This document shows, in pieces, positions 33,689 through 45,000 of a stretch of DNA of 64,000 nt. A model generated the notes under the pieces. The model saw nothing but the letters and a program-made list of their open reading frames with translations, was not told the DNA's origin and made no database searches. Location: positions 930,001 to 994,000 of the forward strand of contig CM056397.1 in assembly GCA_029718625.1 (NCBI GenBank), given 5' to 3'. This DNA comes from Synaphobranchus kaupii. Taxonomy: Eukaryota > Chordata > Actinopteri > Anguilliformes > Synaphobranchidae. Both the position numbers and the translations under genes were made by a program. The stretch's first letter is position 1. Each line of letters starts with the position of its first letter.

Positions 33689-34050
33689 ACTGGAAGTCCA
33701 ATAGTAGGCTAATATAGTGGCTTCAAACTAAAGTCATTCTCAACTTCTACCTCTTTTTTGGAGTGCGCACAAGCACTAGGCTACACTAAGCCTCGACACA
33801 CCCACATACGCACATAATTTCGGAAAAATGGAAAGAGAGAGGGAAAAAAATACATTCCAAACGAGGGAGGGAAATATTACTCAGGAATATAAACTCTCTT
33901 ATTTATTCATGAAGGAAATCGGAGCAGATCAGACAGTGAAGACACAAAAAGTGAGGACACAGCAGCAGGATGACGGCGTCAACCAATGGTAAAGTCCCTA
34001 AATTGCTTATTCATTATGGAGGCGGGGCGCTGGGATGGAATGCACTTATT
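33689..34050 (-). promoter_or_regulatory. SNTB2: SNTB2 5' UTR and promoter region
   Basis: Upstream of the start codon (minus strand). It contains an inverted CCAAT box (CCAATGG on the plus strand at about 33982-33988) and a GC box GGCGGGGCG near 34022-34030. No TATA box was recognised. The start site is inferred, not seen. Confidence 0.5.
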
Positions 34051-34740
34051 TGAAGATCCGCTGCTTCAGCAACATCTGACAGCAATTCACCGCTGTATTA
34101 CAAGACCTTCAGGCACTCGTTGGTAAAATTAAGTATAACTTAAGGGGCCCTTTTTGTCAAATAATGTTGACTTTGATTCCTTATGAATTCAAAATGTATG
34201 CTATATGTGACATACATCACATAATGTATCTGAAATTTGAGAATGTATATCTTATGTTTTTAAATCCCATACACTAACATTGTTAATCAGATGTTATCTT
34301 ATCTAAACAGTCTCAGCCTTAATTAGGCCAACTTTTGAGCAGGACTGATGACACAGTTGTAGTTAGCCACGGCTCTAATCTTGAAAGATAATACAAACTC
34401 TGACTCCATCAGCCTCACAGATTAAGGAGTGCTATTTCCGGATCTTTGGCTGTACCTAAAAGCCTCTAGAAGTGGGTCAATAAGTTATGCTCCCCTGTGA
34501 AATGATTCAATCTTGCTCACCCCCACCCACGTTTATCACTTCCTGAACCACATAATGTGGCATGTATAATATACTCACGTGTAGGGGATGAGAGATGTTT
34601 CCTGGCAGTATACTTTAGGGCAGGTCAGACTCGCTCCTTTCTCCATGCATAGCAGGTGCACAGGTGAGCACATTAGTGGAGGTCCAGGATCACAGAGAGA
34701 CTGCAGACAGAGGACTCTTATGACTACTCATTGTTCTTTT
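34051..34740. other. Intergenic DNA between SNTB2 and SPIRE2
   Basis: About 0.7 kb with no gene or repeat that I can name. Confidence 0.4.
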
Positions 34741-34742
34741 GC

Positions 34743-35824
34743 TTTATTGCAGTTGAGGTTTATTGAGTGTTAACAACAAAATTGGTCAGAACAAGGTCTG
34801 GGGGGAGGGGGGGAGGGGGGGTAAAGGGTGAAAGGACCTCTAGGGAGAGGGGGAGGTCAGACATGAGCCTGAGGCAGAGAGGATGAGGACTGGTGCGAGA
34901 CAGCATCCCCGGTCAGATTGTGGACTCGCTCAGAACCAGCGGCAGACACTGGGCTCACCCTGAGCCTCCCCAGGCTGGTCGGCGTGCCCCTGTAACATTC
35001 ATACGGTCCTGTCGCTACACCGCCACCAGCAGCATAACACTGCGGACATAAATCCCCATTGCTGCACATTTCAGAACGTTCTGGAAACAATATCAGCCGC
35101 AGCATCAGCCGGGAGGAAGCAAAGTCCCTTTTCTAATAGGCATTTCCACTCCTGCCTTTCCTGTGTGCTGGAACCAGCCTGCTGGTCTCTGCCTGCAGTG
35201 ATAGGCTGGGAGTCGGGGGGTGGTGGCTATATGGGGAGTGTCGTTGATTTTTGCACAGCGAAAGCATCTGGAGTCCAAACCGCCCCCCCCCCCCCCCCAC
35301 CTCATGACTTCCTGTCTGCCAAGCTTACTCTAGGTTTCCATGGCTAATTTGGCATGGTTGTGTGCCGTTACCAAATGTAAACAGAGGGCTGGCTGAGAAC
35401 ATGGGGAGTTTCTGCTTTGGAGGGGGGGGGGGGGGTTATGGTTTTACAAGAAAAAATACATTCAAAATCATCAGTGGCAAAATCAGTGGAAACCAAACCT
35501 CTACTTCCTCCCTCTGTCTCTTAGTTCCTCCCCACTCTGTTTCTCAGCCATGGCTGCTGTCTCTCAGCTCCACCCACTCTATCACTCTTGGTTCTTCCCT
35601 ACTCCTCAGCATGACCTATTTTGGCTCCTCCCTCTGTCTAAACTCATCCCACTGTCTATTGGACCTTCTCATTCAATGCCATCTCAATATCAGGTGTGCA
35701 GATAGTGGGGGGTGGAGGGGGCAGGGGCTATGTGATAAGGCATGTGTCTCTTCAATCCCCACATAATACATGAAGGAATATTCCATTGGGATATGGGGAT
35801 GCCGTCTGTCAGTCATCTCTACAT
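34743..35824 (-). other. SPIRE2: Probable SPIRE2 3' UTR
   Basis: Follows the SPIRE2 stop codon. Two minus-strand AATAAA hexamers lie at about 34758-34764 and 34743-34748, suggesting a UTR of about 1.1 kb. It carries a 16-C run at 35283-35298 and a 14-G run at 35422-35435. The open frames in this stretch show no domains. Confidence 0.55.
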
Positions 35825-36062
35825 TTACTTCCTGCCCAAGGTGTTTGGGCGTGGCGACGCGTTCGGCCGCCGGTCTTGCGAGGGTGGGGCTCGTTCCCGC
35901 TTGGGCGTGTTGTTGAGGAGGTCCAGACTGCGGCGGCTGGAGGAAATCACATCAGCCACGAACTTGGAGCAGTCGCCGCACACGTCCCTCAGGGTGCAGC
36001 CATGGGCGTACAGATGAGGAAACTCCTCCTCCACGGAACGCTGAGAGAGACTGCGCACTGAC
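35825..36062 (-). CDS. SPIRE2: SPIRE2 last coding exon
   Basis: The acceptor GTCCGCGCAG leads into [20 protein letters not shown], then [20 protein letters not shown], then [16 protein letters not shown] and TAA. CxxC at 663/666 and Cys657 complete the FYVE-type zinc region. Human has AFPHIYSHGCVLKDVCSEC at this point. Phase 2 entry. Confidence 0.94.
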
Positions 36063-39000
36063 CTGCGCGGACATGCACGGAAAGGGGTCATGACAATCGA
36101 GGAGAGACACAGACGGTAGTTTTTTCAGTTAAAGGAAGGAGAGGGGGACAGACAGGAGTTATGACGAGGTACACACCATATCCATGTTTTTGTTAATCCA
36201 AATCCTGAATCTGGGTTTAACAATTTGGAACATACGGAATCCTACACATTCTATGAACATAAAAAACAGTGCAACAGAGAAGTTAAGCAGTGATCCTAAA
36301 ACATAACACAAGTGGTGATTCTAAATGAGAATAAAAGTGGGGTAAAAAAATCTAGAGTAGCCAATTTATACTGGCTGTGCAGGTTGCTTATATAAATCAA
36401 TAAGTCACATGCAAATGCTAATGACAAGCAATGGCAATTACAGAAATCCAATATCCTCCAAGATATAATCCGCTTCAGTCCAGCACATGCATTATAAACA
36501 CCTTGTTGACAGCTGCATGAATAATCTTTTTAGCATGAGTGTTGCCTGAAGCCCATGGCTGTTTTCGGACTGTAAAGCACAGATGCATGCTTAAGGTTGC
36601 ATTTCCTTTCTGTGTTCTGTGGCGCTAAGATGGTTGCATCGGCAGAACCATGGCAACTGTAACTGCTAAGTGCAGCGAGGCTGTCTCTGAACAAACTAAT
36701 TCCGTACCAAAAATCCTGTTAATATACAAATATTTTTTCGACGGCAAAAACCAAAAATAACTCAATCTCAACAAGTATTTTTGTCTTTTTTTAGACTTAA
36801 AATCTTACTTCTACTACTTCTTTGGTAATTAAGACAAAAATATTGCCAATGAGGCGAGACAGTTTGACTCATTTCAAGATTTGCCAATGGGGGTAAGAAA
36901 ACCATGTGTTAAGCAAAAAGTAACTTAGGCAAAACAGTTTTTTTGCAGTGAATAATTTGGAATGTCTAATTGCAATTGTTGGGTTGTCCTATCACTGCAA
37001 CGCCTTCTGTAAATTCAGGAGGTCAAGACCTAGAGACCATATGAAGTCAGCGAACTGTTTCTGTTCCATGGCGTGTGAGACTGTATGGGACAGACTATCC
37101 ACCCATCCATTTTCTAACTGCTTAATCCAAGTCAGGGTCACGGTGGCAGCAGGACAAGCAGAGTGGGCCAGACATCCCTCACCCCAGCGACTTCCTCCAA
37201 CTCCTCCCGGGGGGATCCCTAGGCAATGCCAGGCCAGCTGGGAGAAGTAATCCCTCCAGCGTATCCTGGGTTTGCCCCAGGGTCTCCTCCCAGCTGGACG
37301 TGCCCGGTACACCTCCATAGGGAGACGCCCAGGGGACATCCTTACCAGATGTCCGAACCACCTCAACTGGTAAATCCAGCCACCCTAGGGAGAGACCCCA
37401 TTTTGGCTGCTTGTATTCGCAATCTCAATCTTTCAGTCACTACCCACAGCTCGTGACCATAGGTGAGAGTACGAATGAAGATTGGCTGGTAAATCGAGAG
37501 CTTTGCCTTTCCCTCCAAACAGGTGACACACTGGGTTTTGTTTTAAAACCATTTTTCTTTTTTTCACAGTTACATAATATTTTGTTGCTAATATATTAAT
37601 TTGTTCTATAAATATTCTGTTGTATGGTTCGGCAAAAAAAAATAAAAAATAAAAAAATAAAAAAATTTAAAAAAAATAAAGCACTAGGCATGCAAAATTC
37701 TGGTTCCTCTCCTCAATTCTAATAGATATTGGAAAATCCAGCAGGTACAAAGGACAGAGGTGGAAATCCAGGGGACATAAAGTAAAAGTCCTCCCCAGTA
37801 TTTTGCTCCAATCACCTGGATTTGCTACATAATGCTTCAGCAAGGAGGTGGAACTAATTAGTGAAATTAGCTGGCTGAATCTATGGGTGGAAGAAACACA
37901 TGGTAGGACTTTTACTTTATGTCCCCTGGATTTCCACCTCTGACAAGGGGAAATCTCAAAGGGAATACGGCATGTGGTACATCCTTAGCTGTTGCAGTGA
38001 AGGGCAGAGGAGAAAGCAGGCAAGCAGAAAAGCAGAAAGAGGAGGACAGATATACAGCAGGCAGTCAGGACTAGAACTCACTTCAATAGCTCACTTCTGC
38101 GGGCGTGGCTGCCGGTGCTGCTCTCAAACCCCACAGTGTAAACTGGAATGTGCGCCATCTTCTTGGAAGGAATCTTCATCTGCAGAAGAACATGGGGAAA
38201 AGTCGGCATGAACCAGGGTGAGACAGGAAGAGCTCAGAACACGAAGGCCAAGACAGGAAGAGGAAGGCAGAAAATGGAAGAGTCACAAAATGGAAGAAGC
38301 AGAAACAGGAAGTCGGGAAGAGTCAAAGCAATTCTACCCAGAGACACAGAGAGCTGTACCTTGGCACTGCAGGAACCACAGACAGACCTGATGAGAGAAC
38401 AGAGCACCAGGTAGAATTAGTACACTGCCCAGTTTCATACACTTTTGGAGTCTTGTATAAATTTACTCCAGACTCACACGCACTCGCATATCTTACTTAC
38501 CTTTTACATAGCAGGCAAGTTGATGGCCAAGAGAAGAGAGGGAACTTTACTTTACAGCAACAACACACCTGGGAGACAGACGCACACAGGTGAGGTAAAG
38601 TTCACGGAAACTGAGAGACAGAGTGAGTGAGGGTGTCTACCATAGTATTTATAGTATGTCTACCACTGTATGTTTGCTGACATGTTTTGATAAGTGATGA
38701 TGTACCGGAAACAAATTTCCTCACTGAGTACAATAGACAGATGCACAACAAGTCTCCATTCGGATATTGGTTTTAATACAAGTTTAAATTCCTGTGGGGC
38801 ATGTGCTTTAAAAAGAAAGGAGACCCTAATAACAACTAAAAGACCTTTCTCCCCATTTCCTTCTGTTTCTACCCCTCATTTGCTTCTGACATTTCTTGAA
38901 GTAGACAAAGAGAAGTAAATCCAGGATCAGTGTTTTAGCAAAGAGTGATGTAACAGGATGTGATGTCAAAGCCCACACCTTGCCCTTCCGCAGGCTGTTA

Positions 39001-42000
39001 TACAGATCTTTACTTTGTAGGAACTTCTCCATTTCAGCCTTCACCAGCACGCGGCGCACATTGATGACCTCATCTACTGTTAGGGCCAGACTCTCCACAG
39101 GGTGACTAAACTCCTCCTTCACAAAAAAAGAGGAGCAATGAAGGCAGGGAATGTACTCTCAAGGGAAGCATTTTCAATAATAGCACAGGGAAGCAGTGTG
39201 GAGTGATCAGGATATCATTGTGGAGACTAGAGTGGTCAGGATATCAGTGTGGAGTCTAGAGTGGTCAGGATAACAGTGTGGAGTGATCAGGATATCAGTG
39301 TGGAGTGGTCAGGATATCAGTGTGGAGTGGTCAGGATATCAGTGTGGAGTGGTCAGGATAACAGTGTGGAGTGGTCAGGATATCAGTGTGGAGTGGTCAG
39401 GATAACAGTGTGGAGAGTGCCAGCAGCCATACCACCATGCAATCTGCTCCTGGTGAATGGCTGAAGCTAAGCAGGTGTGGGCTTGGTTAGTACTTGAATG
39501 TGAGACCTCTGGGTAAAACTAAGTTGCTGCTGGAAGTGGTGTTGGTGGGCCAGTAGGGGGGAGTCTTCCCTCTGGTCAAATAACTCACTCTGGTCCTGAC
39601 TCACTGTGGTCATTAAAGATCTCATGACACTTAGGGATTTCCCCAGTGTCCTGGCTAAATTCCCAACCTTGCTCATTCAATCTGCCACATAATCATCCCC
39701 CAGTTTAATTGGCTAAAAAAAATTGTTCTTTCCCACTCCATCTCAGCTGATGTGTGGTGAGCATTCTGGTGCAAAATTGCTGCCGTTGCATTACCCAGGT
39801 GGTTGAGGTGAGTTTCCCCCTCATTGTAAAGTGCTTTGAGTGTGAGAAAGGCGCTATATAAATACCAGGCATTTAATTAAATTATTATTATTATGAGAGT
39901 GCTCAGGATATCAATGTGGATCAGTGGTCAGGACTCAGTTTAGTGAATCTTTAAGTTATACCAACCATCCATTGGGGTTTATAGCTCTCTTGGTTTGGAG
40001 AGCGGACCTCCTTCACCTCTGTCCTCTCCTCCACAGCACTGAGGGAGCCCCGTGGGGCACAGAACAGCCCTGGTGAGGGAGGCATCCAGCCATGCACTGG
40101 GAGAGAGGCTGCACACAAAAGGGAGGGGGGTGGGTGGCAACCAGAACCAATTTCTCCACAGAAACATCAGCTATGGTGGGCAGCATTTCAGCACCACCTG
40201 GTGGTAGACCAGGGGTAACACATCCAAATCCCGAAGGAGCCATGTGTAATGGATTTTGTTTTTACACAGGCGCCAGCACATATAATCTGATAGATCTGAT
40301 ACACAATAGGCTCCTGATAACATCTAGACTAGAGCCATTTCTCTTAGCCATAGTTCCATATTTCCCCTAGTGGCCAGCGAGTGAAGAGCACTTGGCAAAC
40401 TGACCTCTGTGCAGTGGGGGTGGCCCCGCCCCTCCCAGGGTGCGCGCTTGGGGCCCGCTCGGCTCTCCGCACGACGGCTCCACCCAGCTGGGCGGACTCG
40501 GACAGCGAAGGCAGTAGCTCTCCCCTCAGCTCGGCCAGGTCGTGCTCTGAGAAAGACCGATCTCGCTTCAGAGGAGTGGGAGAGCTCTCCACCCGCCGGA
40601 GATCCGTGCTGTCTGGGGACTCTTCCTCCTGTCAGTACAAAGCCCAAGGAAGTGGAGCAGAGAGAAGATCATCAAAATTATGATAGTCACAGCATTTTCT
40701 TCTCAGGTATATATAAAAAGATTAAATAAACAGCCCTGGGCACAAATACTTAGTGTCTCACAGGAGTGCCGATGTAGGATCATGCTTCCCCTGCCAATAT
40801 GAACCTCATCGATTATGAGCGAAAAGGCAAAACTGATCCTAGATCATCACACTTACTCCTCAGATTTATGAAGTAAGGCCTTGAGCTTCATTCTATAAGC
40901 TTTGCTGATACAGCAGCACACTTACCTCAAATATATTCATCTCTTCCATTTCTGCCAGAGTTGGAGCCTTGAGTAAAACCCGTGGACGGGAAGGGGGGCG
41001 GGCACCAGTACCCATGATTGACAAATCAATACAGGAAGTGGACTTCACGTCACATGGGCATGTTTGGACCAGACAGGGCAGAGAGCCGAATGCTAAAAAA
41101 AAAGGAAGAAAAAGCTAACAGTAACCATCTCACAGCACACAACACATTATTTGCAAGCATTGAACTGCACACAAATACACATGCACAAATGCACACCGCA
41201 TCAAGTATATCCCTGGTTTTCAAACTCAGTGCCGGAGACCCATTACATATTCTGCTATTTGTTGCAGCCAATTTAATTTGAGGACATTGAAAACATGTGC
41301 TTAGGTTGTTCCATAATTCCCTTAAAACGTATTTGAACACAATGACAGTTTGGCTCAGTACCATTTGCTTCATCTTTGAACTCTTCATTTTCCACAAATA
41401 GTTTAGTGCCTGTGAGCAGATGTCTTTCAGCAGTTAGGATCCACTTGGTTTAACCTGCCAGTCTATAATGTAATTAACTAAAAGCTAATAACTATAGATT
41501 CTTTATTTTGTTGTTACGTGCCAAGTTTTTCCTGTCTCTTGTTCATCTCTCTCTCTCACTGTTGCTTACAGGTCACCGTGTGATTGGTGAAGCAGATGTT
41601 GTTTCTCGCCTATCCCATTCCATTCATTCCATCCCACCAGCAAATGAGATGGAACAGAACTTTAGTTAAACGGAATTGTGTTATGTGCGGGAGCGCGTCT
41701 TTTAAAAAATTTATCTCAGCTCCATTTACTAAACTAGTATTTCTTGTTGATGTGTTTTGACGTGTACCGACTTTTTAGGATTCTGAGTATTAGATTGTGA
41801 TTTGGGTTATTGCCTGGTTTGTTGGGTGGGGCGGGAGAATCAGGTAAAGTAGGCTGTTTCAGTAGCTATAGACTTCTTGGTTGTTAGTTAGGATAGGGGC
41901 GAGTACCACCCTTATATGTTTTTGGTTTAGGCTAGTTAGAATAGTTAGTTAGGTGAGGAAGATATTCAGGTATTTTAGTTAGCTAATTTCCTTAAACCAG

Positions 42001-45000
42001 TCAGTATTTGTTAGTCATATTTGTTTTGTTTATTTCATTTTGTTTGGTATCGCCCATTATTGCCTCTCCTGTTTTTGTGGTGTTCTTTATTACAAACACT
42101 ATTGAAAATAAAAACGGACCTTTGTAGGTCTAGCACCGGCATTCAATTTTTTTTGTGTTCATTTTTAATGAACAATAGTTGGTATTTAATATTTGTTACA
42201 CCCCCGTACCCCTAGACAAATTGGGGACGTAACATGTACATAACAGAAAGTGAAAGCACAAGTACCCTGGGATCTGAATATGGGACATCTATTCATTATG
42301 GCATTCTCTGCTCTTTTTGACATAATGTGTCTTTAAGAATATAAATCATCCGTCAATAGACATTAAAATTTAAAATCCATTAAGAAAAACAAACAGCTTG
42401 TTTGAATTCAAAGGTCCCAACCATAGTTGGAACACGACAGCATACCCAGTGGAGTTATCCATTTTACCATACACAGTACACGTCGCATATAGCCAAACCA
42501 TACCAGTACACCACACACATTACACATCATCTATGATCATCATACTACATAAGCAGTAAACCTTTGTAACAATCATATTACTCACACACTGCACATCATC
42601 TGTAAAAATCACACACACACACATGCACAACCATCTCACTACACATACATTACACATACACTACACAAAACAATGTAATGCAAGCCACTATTTGTCATCA
42701 AACTACACACACAGCAAACAAATCTTGAGTAATAACACTATTTGCACTAAACACACTACAGAAACTACCTAAATGCCACACTCACCACATATATTAGCCA
42801 AAATCACCTAAAATCATTGACGAGTAATAACATTTAGTGACAGTGACTTACAGGCAGTGACAGTAATTGACCGTACGTTTCAGTGATTGACAGGCAACAA
42901 CAATGAGTGATGGATATGTCACAGTAATTAGCAAGTGAGTGAGAGGCATACAGTGAATGAAAGTAAGTTGAAATTCAGGGAGAGACAATGATTGACAGGC
43001 AATGACTGTGTTTAACAGTAGCTGAAAGTAGCTAGCTAATTAGTAATTGGCACAGAGATGAGCAGTGAGTGACAAACAGTGACAGTGATTGAGAAGACAT
43101 GAAAGTAAGTAGTAACTGACAGTGAATGAGGGATTGACAGTGAGTGACGGCGACCGACGAATTAAGTAATTGACAGTGAGACAGTAATTAAGTAATTGAC
43201 AGTTTTGACAGTGATTGATTAAATAACAGTGACTGAATTAATTGCCAGCGAGAGACCGTGACTGATATTATGTGACAGACAGTAATTAAGTAACTGACAG
43301 TGAGAGACAGTGATTGATATCAAGTGACAGTGACTGACATTTAGCAGTGTGAGATGGTGAATGCTATTAAGTGACAGTGAGAGACATTTATTTATATTAA
43401 GTGACAGTGACTGGCCTTATTTAACAATGTGAGACAGTGGATGCTATTAAGTGACAGTAATTAACAGTGAGAGACAGTTATTGATATTAAAGTGACAGTG
43501 ACTGAAGTAATTGCCAGCGAGAGACTGTGACTGATATTATGTGACAGTGACTGACAGTAATTAAGTAACTGACAGTGAGAGACATTGATATTAAATGACA
43601 GTAATTAACAGTGAGAGACAGTTATTGATATTAAGTGACAGTGACTGAAGTAATTGCCAGCGAGAGACTGTGACTGATATTATGTGACAGTGACTGACAG
43701 TAATTAAGTAACTGACAGTGAGAGACATTGATTGATATTAAGTGACAGTGACTGACAGTAATTAAGTAACTGACAGTGAGCGACATTGATATTAAATGAC
43801 AGTAATTGCCAGCGAGAGACTGTGACTGATATTATGTGACAGTGACTGACAGTAATTAAGTAACTGACAGTGAGAGACATTGATATTAAATGACAGTAAT
43901 TAACAGTGAGAGACAGTTATTGATATTAAGTGACAGTGACTGAAGTAATTGCCAGCGAGAGACTGTGACTGATATTATGTGACAGTGACTGACAGTAATT
44001 AAGTAACTGACAGTGAGAGACATTGATTGATATTAAGTGACAGTGACTGACAGTAATTAAGTAACTGACAGTGAGCGACAGTGATTGATATTAAGTGACA
44101 GTGACTGATGGTAATTAAATAATTAACAGTGAGAGACAGTAATTGATGTTAAGTGATATTGACTGACAGTAATTAAGTAATTGAAAGTGAGGGACAGTGA
44201 TTCATATTAAGTGACAGTGACTGACATTATTTAACAGTGAGAGACAGTTATTGATATTAAGTGACAGTGACTGATAGTAATTAAGTAATTGACAGTGAGG
44301 GACGTTACGCACATCTGTTGGAGCTGGGCGGCTCCACGGGCCGAAGTTTGCGTTCCTGTTTGATCCCTGCCAGGATGCGCTCGTGTAGGGACTGCTGTTC
44401 CTGTAGAGGGGGGCGGAGACTCCGCTCTGACACCTAGGAGCACATGAACATGCTTAACACACTGCTGTTCCGAACAAACCAACGAAAAAAGGACACACTG
44501 AAACCTGCTACACTGCAGCACTGAACACACAGACACGTTAACACTCTGAGAACACACCTAAACGGAAAAAAAACTGACACACTAAACACAGGCATACTAT
44601 ACACACCTACTACACACTTAACACGCCGATGACACTACACCACTACAACAAACAAACCAAACACACAGACACACCACAGTACTGAACACACTCACAGCCA
44701 TTTTGCAGACACCACTGTTACTACCTAACGTTATCCTGTTAGCCTCACTAGTGCATCTGATTCAGACTAGACACCCAAATTCAGACTTATTTTGAGTTAA
44801 TATACACTGCGCTTGCAATTAAAATTAAATCATGCTATATGTATAGCACGCTTTAAGGCTCTGGTTCCCAAATTGTGAGTCGAGACCGACAGGCGGGTCA
44901 GTAGAGGGGTTGTGATGAGTTGTGAGAAGCATGTTGAAAAAATAAACAAATAAATATAATAAATATAATAAACACTACACTAATTAATTGTAAATAGTAC

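Noticed and set aside
33003..33704. Plus-strand open frames opposite the PDZ exon
   Set aside because: Shadows of GC-rich SNTB2 exon 1; no domain.
38090..38096. Alternative donor AGAA|GTGAGC in SPIRE2 exon 13
   Set aside because: It leaves phase 1, while the last exon needs phase 2; the GTGAGT further on fits.
39249..39464. Repetitive 71-codon open frame
   Set aside because: Translation of the 22-bp minisatellite; intronic and antisense to SPIRE2.
40017..40108. Longer exon from the stronger acceptor GTGTGCAG
   Set aside because: It needs a phase-1 predecessor, but exon 9 ends in phase 2; its residues also lack a human match.
42836..44300. CRISPR-like regular repeats
   Set aside because: Repeats are contiguous with no unique spacers, in a vertebrate intron; it is a tandem array.
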